A DNA stretch of 64,000 bases from Ichthyophis bannanicus (Eukaryota > Chordata > Amphibia > Gymnophiona > Ichthyophiidae): positions 9,440,234 to 9,504,233 of the forward strand of contig CM066047.1 of assembly GCA_033557465.1 (NCBI GenBank). The letters run 5' to 3'. A program made the translations under genes and the position numbers. Shown piece by piece: positions 44,165 through 55,539 of this stretch. The notes under the pieces were generated by a model. That model made no database searches, had not been told where the DNA came from, and saw nothing but the letters and a program-made list of their open reading frames with translations. The stretch's first letter is position 1. Each line of letters begins with the position of its first letter.

Positions 44165-44755
44165 TCTCACCATTTATTTATTTGGATTTGGCTCACACCT
44201 TTTCAGTAGTAGTTCCCTGTCCCAAGAGAATTTATAACCTAACAAATACAATAACTATGTGTGTGATTTTATTCAGGTTCAGTTTATGCAATAGGACCTA
44301 GGTACTAGCAACATGTGTTAATGGTAATGCAGGTTAAGACTAATAAAAGAAAATATTTGTTCACTCAATGTGTAATCAAACTCCAGAGGATGTAGTAAAG
44401 GCTGTTAGTGTAGCTGGGTTTAAAAAAGGTTTGGACAAGTTCCTGGAGGAAAGGTCCATAAACCATTATTAAGAAAGGACCCAGGATATTAATGCTTGAC
44501 CCAATACAAGCATTGTGGAACCTGTGTCTTTTGGGGAAACTGCTAGGTATGTATGACCTAGATTGGCCACTGTTGGAAACAGGATATTGGGCTTGATGAA
44601 CCTTGGTCTGACCCAGTATGGCATATCTTATGTTCTTAGTAAATCTAGAGGCAGTGGAGGGTGACGTAACTTGCTAAAGGTCACAGGGACTATCTGGGAT
44701 TTGAATCCTGGCTTCTTGGGTTCTCAGCTCCATGCCTAGCAGTTTTACTGAGTTC
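44165..44755 (-). mobile_element. Old SINE interrupted by a CR1 3' end
   Basis: Left part 44165-44240 (TTGGCTCACACCTTTTCAGTAG) and right part 44645-44755 (GCAGTGGAGGGTGACGTAACTT, then ATTTGAATCCTGGC) match the two ends of the SINE at 21189-21438 in the same orientation. The stretch between them is mostly a CR1 3' end. Confidence 0.55.
44335..44640 (+). mobile_element. CR1 3' end
   Basis: It encodes the last ORF2 residues (FKKGLDKFLEERSINHY-like) and ends with CTTGGTCTGACCCAGTATGG at about 44604-44623. It belongs to the subfamily of 8350-8872. Confidence 0.75.
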
Positions 44756-44759
44756 AATT

Positions 44760-47146
44760 TAAATATAATGTGTGTTATGAACTTTTCTGTTTTCTTGGAC
44801 GAGTTTGTGACAATCTAAATGGAAATATGTAACTGATAAAGTAAGAGCTGTACTTTTTTCTGATACTTCATAGGTAAGTATTTCAGTAAAACAGTGAGCT
44901 CTTAAGGGGTAAATCAGCTAAACTAGGGAAAAGAGATGTTCAGTGTTACCTACTCTATTTACTCTCTGCTTCTAGAAGAGAAACGGGCATGGATAAAATA
45001 TTGTTGGTTGTTAAGTGCAGTAGAGTCAATGTTGACTCCTCGTGATCCTGTGGATACTTATCATATTGGCAAAAAGTTAAAACTGGTAAAATGCTTGCAT
45101 CTATATTTGAAAACTTACAAACTGTCTTCAATGTTAGAAAATATTAGAAAGTGATTTGAAATTGTTTCAAATAATATGCATTTTGAAAATCCAAATGTTT
45201 TTTCCGTTCTCTTACTGGAGAATATATTAACAATGCAAACAGGGTATGTCTAAACACAGTGAAATTTTTATTTTAGCTAATGAAGACAGTGAATGTGATA
45301 TCAGGAAAACATTTTCATTGCTGGTGTCTCAAACGGGTAAAAACTATTCCATTAATTAATGTAAATGGGGAAAAAAGCTTGCAACATGTGGGCTGAATGC
45401 TTCCTTTGCTTTTGTGGTGTGTTGCTTTTGTTGTGAGTTACCTCATAGCACATTTCAGGGACTAGTTACTAAGCTGCGGTAAAATCTGGCATTTGCGATA
45501 CACATTATTCTGAGAGTGTTATTTTTCCTGTTTAGGAACATTGGGCCTCTAACAAGCCTAGGTGGCATTTATAAAGGGGCCAGTAATGTTTTAAAATAAA
45601 TCAGTTGTCCAGGGGTACCCTTCCCCCGGCACCAGCAAACAGTCAGGGTCTCCTCCAAAGATACCTGCCACCTCCCCCTGAAGGCCTCCCTGGACCATTC
45701 TCTACTATCTCTGGTGGTCAGGTGGGACCCAAACAGGAATTTATAGCCATGTGATAGCCATGTTAGTCCACTTCAATGGTAGTTAAATAAAAAGAGAAAC
45801 CAAAAAAAGAAAAGAAGGTAATACTTTTTTATTGGACTAACCATATATATTGATAGACTAGCTTTCGAAGATTAAAACCTTCTTCCTCAGTTTAGGACAG
45901 TAGGAGCCACACAAGAGGTATTTTTTAAGGAAATATATTTCCATCTAGTAGGGTTGGTTACTCTAAATACAAATCAGAACTGCTTGAAATTCCTGAGAAA
46001 TCTAAAAGTATTATTCAAGATAACATCTGTAGTATTTTAATGTTGGTTCCTAGTTTGCATTCGGGAAGTGTTTTAACTTAACAAATAAATACATTTCATC
46101 TCTAAGACGACATTACTCATTGGTGTGCAAGTGCTATTTCCGTACACTAGTAACATATGTGCATTTACATACCCACATGCTTAACGCTTTCAGTGATGGG
46201 GGCTGTCCCATCTCATTAGCATTCTTGTTATGTACTTGTGCTCTTGGCGGGGGTGTTGGAGCTGGAATGCCATTGTGCTGGGTTCTAGTGTTTGGGGACA
46301 AACACTGCTGTGGCGAGAACGTGTGAAAAGGCCAGTGAATGAGGAAGGCTGTACATTCAGTGTGCTTCAAGCAGAGAAGCTGTCATTCAGACCCAACACA
46401 GCCAAAGACAGACCAACCAAAAGATGGAAATAGCTCTTAAATTGATACTACATTGTAAATCCTTTTTTATGACATGATAAGCAATTCATCTATCAACTCC
46501 AAAGCATATGATAGAATATCTTGTGATGGAAAAAAAATGATCTATGCCTGGAGTCAGCACTGAAAAGCAAAAAAGAAAAGGTTTGTAGTTCTCAAAGAAA
46601 AAAATATCAAAATAATAGTAAGATCTTCAATGTTAACACTAACTTAAGGACCTGAGTTGTGAAGATTTTTAAAAATCCATTTAGGTGATAATTTTAGAAA
46701 GTATTTTCTGCTTTTAAAGCATGTTTTACACAAGTAAAAGTGAGACTCGCCATGACAGCAATTTTCCATGTGCATACCCACACACCTGCTTTTATGCATT
46801 CTGCATGTACTTATTCCTAGAAGCATAGTTTGGGCAGAGCTGTGGCAAACTTGCAATTTACAGACTTATTTGATAAAATACATGTATGTACAATGAGTAC
46901 ATGCATACATTTGCACCTTCTTCAAAGGAGACGTACATATGTGTGAGAGAATGTGAGCGCTACTGGGGCTGCTTGTATGTTGCATTTATAAAATAATGCC
47001 AAATAAAACTCCCAAACTTTGCATATATTTTGATCAATATATGAAAATAATGTATTATGTGGACTTCAAATTAACAATGCACACAGTTTCAGGCAAGCCA
47101 ACCAAGGATGATTACCCAGACCATTAAGCCAAAGCAGCAGTTAATT
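44760..47146. other. Mostly unassigned sequence
   Basis: Apart from the short repeat at 45740-45905, no gene or known mobile element was recognised. The sequence is AT-rich with only short random-looking frames. Confidence 0.4.
45740..45905. repeat. Short dispersed repeat, family uncertain
   Basis: The segment has ATAGCCATGTTAGTCCACTT, an A-rich stretch, TTTTTTATTGGACTAAC and AGCTTTCGAAGATTAAAACC. I recall this pattern as widespread in vertebrate repeats, but I cannot name its class with certainty from sequence alone. Confidence 0.35.
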
Positions 47147-47278
47147 CATCATCGGTCCAAGGAAAATTAATGGGGTTAGCAAAACAAGTTAGAGTTCATT
47201 TTACATAATATAGTTCATCGTAACTTCATATAGTAGTCATAATTCGATTATATACATCTGAAAGATATTCACATTTCT
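47147..47278 (+). repeat. 132-bp direct repeat, left copy
   Basis: It begins CATCATCGGTCCAAGGAAAA and ends TCTGAAAGATATTCACATTT. A diverged copy lies at 48264-48394 in the same orientation, and the DIRS fragment lies exactly between the two. Confidence 0.8.
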
Positions 47279-48263
47279 CCGTAGATAAGCAGGAATGAAT
47301 CATGTATGGATGATGGAGTCTGCATGGGAACGCCCTTCATGTTCTATTGGAAGCTTTTGGAATGTTTCACCATGCCTGCCTCCTTCCTGCCTGTGCAACG
47401 GCGCCATGATGCCTCAGTCTTTCATGTTCCATGGAGCCCTTGGACATGTTTCAGTGCTTGGAGACCTGATCATTAGTTCTCTTTTTGTAATTTGTGTTTG
47501 CAGATGACAAAAAGAGGGCTCAAGGGTCATGGGAAGCAGTGCAAATCACTACATTGACATTGAGGAGCTCTCAAGATCAATCGGAGCCGCACAGCAGAGC
47601 AAACATCCAGTTGAAAAAAAAACATGGGTCTTTCCGACTCCATGCTTGAATGCAGGTCTGATCCCTCCCTCCTCTGATGTATGCTCGTGTCAGAGGAGGG
47701 AGGGACCAGACCAGCCATTCAAACGCGGGTCTTTGCAACCCCACTCTTGAATGGCTGGTCTGGTCCTTCACCCCATCTGACACGAGTATACGTCAGAGGA
47801 GGGAGAGATCGACATGCATGCAAGCGCGGAATTGGAAATACCCATGCTTTTCTTTTTTTTTCAATTAGATGTCTGCTCTGTTGCTGCTATCGTCACCGCC
47901 AAGGCAACAGGAAAAGCGGCAGTGACTGGGCAAGGACAGGCAGCTCAGGGGGAGCTGAGGCCAGCAACTCCAAATGTGCCCCTATTTCTTTGTGCCCTGT
48001 GCGGCTGCACCGCTTGCACAATGTTAGGAACTTCGCTGTTCCTTGGCACCCTCAGGTGGGGAGGCTTGGATATTGGATTCTTTAAGGAGATTGTTTTCAG
48101 AGTTCCATGCTCATCACCTGCGAGGCCTCTTATCAGCTCTACATGAGTATGTTCTTGAATAAGACTGTGCCCTGGTGGCACATTGCAAGGACAGCTCTAA
48201 GTTTATGGTCCGGGCTACCTATGATACTCCTGAAATTAAGGAATGCTGCAATAGACATTGGCG
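47279..48263 (+). mobile_element. DIRS fragment with internal deletion
   Basis: 47290-47560 is the DIRS 5' region: AGCAGGAATGAATCATGTAT, TATTGGAAGCTTTTGGAA, then GCAGATGACAAAAAGAGG, which matches the reverse of 35140-35165. 48090-48260 is gag (EASYQLYMSMFLNK). Between them sits a palindromic element (47580-48025). Most of the DIRS is absent. Confidence 0.65.
47580..48025. mobile_element. Palindrome-rich non-autonomous element
   Basis: It contains two nested inverted repeats: GATCCCTCCCTCCTCTGA with TCAGAGGAGGGAGGGACC (47660-47707), and CCAGACCAGCCATTCAAACG with its complement near 47745-47765. Its right end (GTGCGGCTGCACCGCTTGCA) is the reverse complement of 12547-12566. It is homologous to the block at 12540-12915 but in inverse orientation at that end. 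Confidence 0.5.
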
Positions 48264-48394
48264 CATCATCAGTCCAAGGAAAATTAACGAAGCTAGCAGA
48301 ACAAGCTACAGTTCATTCTACATTATATAGTTCATTGAACTTCATACAGTACTCATTATTTGATTATATATATCTGAAAGATATTCTCATTTCT
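48264..48394 (+). repeat. 132-bp direct repeat, right copy
   Basis: It matches 47147-47278 with scattered substitutions (CATCATCAGTCCAAGGAAAA). It follows the DIRS gag fragment directly. Confidence 0.8.
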
Positions 48395-48626
48395 TTAAAT
48401 AAATACCTCTATCGTTTCTTTCGATGGATATCCTAAAATCATTTGATGACAGTTCAGTACATTGCAGGATGCGAGGCAGCATGGATTCACCAGAGGCAGG
48501 TCTTGTCAGACAAATTTGATAGATTGCTTTGACTGGGTGACCAGGGAGTTGGAGCGAGGGATATGGTATATTTAAATTTCAGTAAAGCCTTTGACACCGT
48601 TCCACACAGGTGACTTATAAACAAAC

Positions 48627-48950
48627 CTTCCTTTCCCGGTCCCATCTTCCCCCCCCCCCCCCTCTAGGCCTCTGACAGCATACCCCTTACCCATGTCTTA
48701 TATATTCTTCTTTGTTGTTGTTGTCATCCCCCTTTTCTTTCCTCTTGTTACCCATCTTTATCCCCCAATCTGTTTCTCTGTTTCTATCCCTTTTTCTTTA
48801 ATTTTATGGCGTTCCTTTTTCTGGTTCTTTTTTGCAGCTCTCTCTCTTTTAACATTTTTTTTTAATTGATTTTATGTATTGTGAACCGCCCAGATGCTAA
48901 TTGTATTGGGCGGTATATAAAGTTTTAATAAACATAAACATAAACATAAA
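48627..48950 (+). mobile_element. L2-like 3' tail inserted in CR1
   Basis: It is pyrimidine-rich, with a C-run at about 48647-48661. It then has AACCGCCCAGATGCTAATTG and GGGCGGTATATAAAG and ends in (ATAAAC)n. The target site in CR1 is itself ATAAACAAAC, so the tail resembles its insertion site. CR1 coding resumes at 48951. Confidence 0.75.
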
Positions 48951-49672
48951 CTAAGCGCCATAGGGATAGACCCTAAAGTTACTGCTTGGGTTAGAAATTG
49001 GTTGAGTGGGAGGTGACAAAGGGTACAGGTAAATAGAGCTCACTCTGAGGAGAAGGAGGGTACCAGTGGAGTGCCACAAGGATCTGTCCTTGGTCCGATT
49101 TTGTTTAGCATCTTTGTTAGTGATATTGTGGAAGGACTGTTGGTAAGGTTTTCCTCTTTGCGGATGATACCAAAATCTGCAATAGAATAGTCACACAGGA
49201 AGGAGTCAACAACATGAGGAGGGATCTAGCTAAACTTGAAGAATGATCTAGAATATGGCAGCTGAAATTTAATGCTAAAAAATGCAGGGTCATGCATTTG
49301 GGCTGCAAAAATCCAAAGAAACTGTACAGTGTAGGGGGTGAGGTACTATTCTCCATGAAAGAAGAGAGGGACTCAGGTGTAATTGTGTCTGACGATCTTA
49401 AAGTGACTAAACAGGTAGAAAATGTGACTGCGATAGCGAGAAGGATGCTTGGGTGTAGAGGGAGAGGAATGGCCAGCAGAAAAAAGGAGGTGATAATGCC
49501 TCTGTATAAGCTTCTGGTGCGACCTCATTTGGAGTATTGTATGCAATTCTGGAGACCGCGCCTTCAGAAAGATATAGGCAGGTTGGAGACAGTGAAGAGA
49601 GTGGCTACTAAAATGGTTAGCATATGAGGAGAGACTTTAAGATCTTAATATGTTTAGAGGAAAGGTGGGATG

Positions 49673-49799
49673 GGATCAAGTTCCACTGTTTTTTGTTTCG
49701 TGATGTCTCCAGTTCTATGTAAAATGTTTTGATCATGTTATATGTAAACCGCACTGATTTGAAAAAGCACGATATATAAAAGCAAATAAATAAAATAAA
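49673..49799 (+). mobile_element. L2-like 3' tail inserted in CR1
   Basis: It contains ATGTAAACCGCACTGATTTG and CACGATATATAAAAGC and ends in AAATAAATAAAATAAAT. CR1 sequence (ATGATAGAGACCTTTAAATA) resumes directly afterwards. Confidence 0.7.
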
Positions 49800-50399
49800 T
49801 ATGATAGAGACCTTTAAATACCTCTGTGGCATAAATGCACAGGAGGGTCTCTTTCTATTGAAGGCAAGCTCTACTACGAGGGACAAAGGATGAGAGTGAA
49901 AGGGGATAGCCTCAGGAGTAATATGGAAAGAGTGGTAGATGTGTGAAATAGTCTCCCAGAGGAGGTGGTAGACATGAGGACAGTATCTGAATGCAACAAA
50001 ACATGGGACAAACACAGAGGATCTCTAAAGATAAAAAGATGACTACTGTAGTTGATATGGAAGGGCAGACTAGATAGGCCATGTGGTCTTTTTCTACAGT
50101 CATGTTTCTCTGTTTCTGTGTTTCTATGATGTTACTTGAGATTTAAGTTTAACACATCCCGTCAAGACTTAGCTGATGCATCCGACATAATATTGTGTTT
50201 CGATACATCTGCGTCAGGGATATGTCAGAAATGTAAAGGTGTTCCTTCAAGGCCCACAAAGGCAAGTCATGCTCTGTGTTCATTAGGGATTCTATGGCTC
50301 AGTGAGCTGCCCACACACCAAACAAGTTCACTATGGTTATATGAAAGATAGTTGGCTTGCCTGAAACCATGTGGCTTGTTAATTTGAGGTCCATATAAT

Positions 50400-51150
50400 A
50401 TATTATTTTTGTGTATTGATCACAAGGTGGCAAATCTGATCACATCACACCCATTCTCTTCCAACTGCACTGGCTATCTGTAACATGTAGAATCAAATAC
50501 AAATCCTTAGTAACTATGTTCAAGATTCTACACAACTTGATCCCATCACATCCAAATTCGTTAATAACTATCCTGCTTGAATCAAGACAAAGAAGAGTAT
50601 GCAAAACTCTCTCGTAATACCTACAGACTTTAGGAAAACAAACCAGTCAACGAGCAACAGGGCATTCAGTTTCTTTGCTCCAATCCACTGGAACGCTCTA
50701 CCTCAAAGCTTAAGAAACATAAACGACCTACTCACCTTCTGGAAAAGAATCAAAACATACCTATTCATGGAATATTTTCAGAATAAAATAGGAAAGAAGA
50801 TATTCCCCAAATAATTACAAAAGCAATTCACCTAAACCCTCATACCGCTGTCTCACCTCAAAGAATACATATATCAATGATTCTCATGCAACACTCCCAC
50901 TGCACCTGTAAATAAGACCACTGCAGATTGTTTCTAATTGTGTTACATGTTCACTTTTATCATGCAACATGTACACTGCACATGTGAATATGTTTTTAAA
51001 TTGAGTTTAATTATGTTTGTTTATAACAATTACCGCATTGTTAATATCCCTTTTGTTCAATGTAAGCCGTTATGTTTGTTAATGTTATATGTAAACTGCC
51101 TTGATATGACGAAAAAGCAGTATATAAAACTCACAAATAAATAAATAAAA
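50400..51150 (+). mobile_element. L2-like LINE 3' end
   Basis: Translation gives KSDHITPILFQLHWLSV, then in another frame the carboxy-terminal NRAFSFFAPIHWNALPQSLR (about 50659-50718). The tail has TGTAAACTGCCTTGATATGA, AGCAGTATATAAAACTC and (AATA)n at 51137-51150. It is 5'-truncated. 50129-50399 before it is unassigned. Confidence 0.7.
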
Positions 51151-53330
51151 TATATGTAACATTTGGGAGTTTTGTTTGGCAATATTTTCAGTGTGTGACT
51201 TAAGGATTCTCCTTATTTTGTAAAACGTGTTTTGCCTTTATCAAATAGGCATAAAATGGGACTTTCTAGACATTTCACATAGGTGCCTTGCTATGAAGTC
51301 ACCCTCACATGTTTTAGTAACTTGCACCCAATAAATGTGAGAATTTTACAAATCACATTGGATATGATTAGGTTAAAGTGATGAATTCTCTTGAGTTTTA
51401 CTAAAACTTTTGCTTTTCTGCTAAGGAGTACATCAAAGCTTGCATTATATTTTGAGTACTTTATTTGAACCATTGCATAAAGGCACTTCTATATTACATT
51501 ATCTAAAGAGGAATACAGACAAATAATATCTGCATTTTTTCTGTATACAAAAATATACTAAACATATCTAGTTTTTCTATTTTGATAATAACATTAAAGT
51601 AAAATGAAAGTTTTTAGTATTTAAATTCTTACATTATCAACAGAATTTAATAGAAGGATTTTTTCACCATACATGGTGTTGGGATAAATAGTTGTTGAAT
51701 GTGAGGTAGCTGCACATTTTGCAATTGCAATGATGTTCTTGTGGCAAGCAGTGCATTCATAATTCCTTCAGCTGGGGAGAGGAGAGAAACCAGTCTGCGC
51801 TATAGCATACTTCCAGTAAAGTAACAAAGAAAGTAAATCTGCATTCAGTTTTCAATTTCTTCAGAACACTAAGCATTTCTTAAATATTATATTGTTTATA
51901 GATTGAGTGAAGGTTGAAATCTTTCCCTCAACTCAACTACTTGCTACTTAGTTGAAGTATTTTAAGAAACCTGAACTTGTGCCTCTTTCTAAGTGTCATG
52001 CCTTGAGCAGGCCTAACATCAGTTAAATGAAGTGAAAATTGTATTCTTGTCTTGATAGAGATGAAAATGGATTTCTGGTCATGAAATAGATGTAGTTGTC
52101 ACTTTTTAAAAAAGGTGTCAGCAGTTTGCTTCAGCGCATAAGGTGCCAATTCAGTATGACAGTAAACTTGTGATCTGAGCAATCAATAAAATGCTTCAAT
52201 AACTTCTGCTTCATTACACTTATAATAAGAGGCTATAGATCTATGGCAGATAAAATGTTGATAAAGAGGATATGTGGAAACTAACTGTGACATTTCATTT
52301 CCTAGTACAGTAAGTGCAAGGTTGCCATCTAGAGTTTGTGATTAGGTAATTATTAGGAGAAGGAAGCAACAAAATGGCAGTTTGTTTATTTTTCACCATT
52401 CCTGAGTGTTCTTGAATTTGTTTCAAACCCACTCTCTCTCATGCTATATATTCACCATCTTGAAGGATGTCAGTTTTATTCCTTTGCTTAAGAGCACAGC
52501 ATTACAATATTTTTAAAATATACTTTCATACTAGCATCTTGTCACTCATTTAGAGTCATTTTAATCCTGGCATTGGAAAGATAAGAATTGAATTAAAGCT
52601 GCGGTAAGATGCTAGTTCTCCAGTAGCCAGGATATGAGCCTATGAACCATAAACATCATATTAACCTCTCCCTCACCACTATTCAGTCCAAATCCTCTCT
52701 TGTCAAATTGAGTCACTGTAGCTTTTCTTTCCTTTTGTTTTATTTAGTTGTGTAGTGTTCTGTGGTTCTAAGTGCAAAGCTGGCATGTTAAAAGATTTTT
52801 TCCAGCAAATTAAAAACATTGCATAAATATTACATTTAATTCATAAGATATCTAACAGATTGCTGGAATTAGGTACTTTAATTTTCTACAGTCAATTTGC
52901 TAAGAGCCATGTTTTCTGGAATTAATGAAAATGCGGAGAGATACAGATAGTGAGGAAGTATAGATTTCTATAGTGAAGATCGTTTACCATATGCATTCTT
53001 TTGTGATAGAGAAATCCAGCAATAGAAACTACGAAACACCTGAGAAATAACTATATCAAGTAAGATTAAAATTAGAGATCAGTTAAAAAGTCATGATTGT
53101 AAACACTACCTATATCAAAGAATGTTTACATGTCAGGTTGACCAGATCACAGTTGTATGAAAATAAGAACTCTGAAGCTGGAAGAAAAATGGTGACATCT
53201 TTAGTCTTATTGGAGCTTTTACCATTGTTTACAAAATACAAACCTGTGCTAAACATATACAGTTGTGATGAACATTATGGCATCCATGGCATCCTTGCAG
53301 TTCAACCCCTCAATGTCCAATGCCTCCTAA
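51151..53330. other. Unassigned AT-rich sequence
   Basis: No transposon protein, tail motif or long frame was seen over about 2.2 kb. It is the longest stretch free of recognised repeats after the window start, and is a candidate for host single-copy DNA. Confidence 0.45.
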
Positions 53331-53531
53331 AAAAAAAAAAAGAAAAGCGGCCAGTGAAATAGCTTTGGACTATATATGCACACATATTTGATAAATAAAA
53401 GAATCAAATAAAACAAGACCAATTTAAAAAAAGGAAATAGTAGGAAGCAGTATAAAAGCTGTGACATTGCCAAGACATGATTATTCAAACAAAAGAAAAC
53501 TACGGTCATAACTAACACTAAAATTCTACTG

Positions 53532-54002
53532 CAATAAGGTTAGACTTGAAAATAGGTAAGTGTCCACCAAAAGACAGGTTTAAATTGAAATTTTTGCTAT
53601 TTTTTGTTGGAATGTTTGTCATGAGGGGAGAATCCACTCCTGTGAACAAACTTCCCTGTTTATTCTTTTTGACGGTGAACAATCACCATAAATGTGTTAA
53701 ACCAACAAGTTAATGTAACACTAAAAGGAAGTAAGATGTAAAACTTAGCTTTAAGATAGCAAATGCCAGTCACACGAATGTCCAATGGCATAGGAATCCT
53801 GGGTTCTAGAAATTCAGCCAGAGATTTCCACAAGAAAAAGCAGCTAGATTGCTGAACAAACACACCATCCAGGAAAACCCATTAAAGAAGAGTGGACACT
53901 GAACTGTGTTTTCATGAAACAAATAAACGAGCTCTGTCTCAAGCGCAATGATAGAAAAGGGTTCTTGTTCTTCAAAACACCATTTTAATAATCCTTTAAA
54001 GA
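53532..54002. repeat. Left inverted arm of the Penelope-like element
   Basis: It is complementary along its length to 57282-57760. Examples are CCAATGGCATAGGAATCCT here and AGGATTCCTATGCCATTGG at 57490, and AAGGGTTCTTGTTCTTCAAA here against its complement near 57312. Divergence is modest, with short indels. Confidence 0.85.
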
Positions 54003-54282
54003 ATTATCAAAAAAGGTAGAGTTTTTGTAGTGGCATAAGACTGGTGTCAGTGTGTGGATAGAAATTCATCCAATAGAGTGGCCCATTGAAAAATTATTAT
54101 ACGATTCAAAGGAGACTCCACCAGTCAAGTTCAAATTCAGACCTAAGGGACCTGACCATCTGTAATCTATAGATCCGTGCTTGTTCGAGGATCTGCAATT
54201 GGGATTCACTGACCCCCCCCTCGTGGATCAAAAGGAACAACATCAATCACTCACCACTTTAGATCTTCAAATGAGTGGCCTG

Positions 54283-54465
54283 CTAACAGACACAATATGG
54301 GCTGACATCTGACATAGTTTTTGTGTTAAGCCTTGACCGGTGCTCTTTTAGACGAGACCTGATAGGTCTAATTGTTCGTCCCACATATTTAAAAAGACAA
54401 GGACAAATAAGTAGATAAACAAAGTAAGATGACTCATGGGTAGTATGCCAATATGTAGAATACAT
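54283..54465 (-). pseudogene. GIY-YIG endonuclease domain of the Penelope-like element
   Basis: The minus-strand frame has SSYFVYLLICPCLFKYVGRT followed by IRPIRSRLKEHRS. This is the Penelope-type GIY-YIG domain, with VYLL in the GIY position, YVG in the YIG position and the downstream catalytic arginine. It would nick target DNA for priming. The glutamate-containing remainder is not readable. Confidence 0.8.
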
Positions 54466-54510
54466 GCGTCAAGTAGAAGGATCCATCCACTTGTTGCCAC
54501 TAAGGGTAGT

Positions 54511-55363
54511 CTTCAACAAAATCTAAATGCGATCACCTTCCGGAGCTCGTTATACTCTTGAGTAACCAAAAAAATTTTAAACGCTCCACTCCTCACCCTG
54601 AGGTTTGGTATTTATCTAAATTGGCAACCAGGTCTCAGACTTACAAGGAGCAGATTTCTGGATTTTCAATATAGTTTGAACCCAGTGCTCACCTTCGCAT
54701 CAATGACCTATTTCTGTTGTTGAATGTATTATCTTATTGTTATTCACCACAACGTCATAATTTCAATGTTTTGAAAAATAGTGCTCAGCTAGTTCAGATT
54801 TTTCCCACAATATTCTGTAGCAAGTGTAGAAGATGGTACTTATCTGACTTAGCTACTTCCCAACGCCAACCTTTGCGCTGTTGCGTTTCACAAGCGTTTT
54901 CTCAAGGGATATTGTTCTGCACTCTTCATCTCTCAGCCTCAGGGCGTCTCAGGCAAAAGAGTAATGAAGAGAAGCCAGGTTGATAGTTCCGGCTGAGAGA
55001 TGAAGAGTGCAGAATAATATCCCTTGAGAAAACGCTTGTGAAACGCAACAGCGTAAAGGTTGGCGTTGGGAAGTAGCTAAGTCAGATAAGTACCACCTTC
55101 TACACTTGCTACAGAATATTGTGGGAAAAATCGGAACTAGCTGAGCACTACTTTTCAAAACATTGAAATTATGACGTTGTGGTGAATAACAATAAGATAA
55201 TACATTCGGCAACAGAAATAGGTCATTGATGCAAAGGTGAGCACTGGGTTCAAACTACATTGAAAATCCAGAAATCTGCTCCTTGTAAGTCTGAGACCTG
55301 GTTGCCAATTTAGATAAATACCAAACCTCAGGGTGAGGAGTGGAGCGTTTAAAATTTTTTTGG
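54511..55363. mobile_element. Fold-back insertion with 14-bp target duplication
   Basis: Two near-identical arms of about 374 bp (54566-54940 and 54993-55363) are inverted around a 52-bp loop. The insertion is flanked by CCACTAAGGGTAGT (54497-54510) and CCACTACGGGTAGT (55364-55377), a 14-bp duplication with one mismatch. Removing it brings together linker residues (VTT..SG) of the Penelope protein. An extra 55 bp lies between the left duplication and the left arm. Confidence 0.75.
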
Positions 55364-55539
55364 CCACTACGGGTAGTGACACAAAAGTTGCAATGTGTAC
55401 AGGATAGTGATTTGAAATTAAATTCTGGTGTAAACATTATATGGTCAGAATCTGCTGCTGCATGTACAACAAAGTCATGAATGTTGCGGCCTCTACTATA
55501 AGCAACAACAAAGTCAGTCTGAAAGTATTGTTGCATTGT

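Larger units (their letters stand above)
48455..50128 (+). mobile_element. CR1 LINE 3' half with two L2-tail insertions
   Basis: ORF2 remnants run from an HGFTRGRSCQTNLID-like block (48477) through RT (SGVPQGSVLG-like near 49068, an FADDTKICN-like box near 49155) to the carboxy terminus, and end in CTGTTTCTATG repeats at 50128. Many stops and frameshifts are present. It is interrupted at 48627-48950 and at about 49673-49799. It belongs to the subfamily of 12925-15560. Confidence 0.75.
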
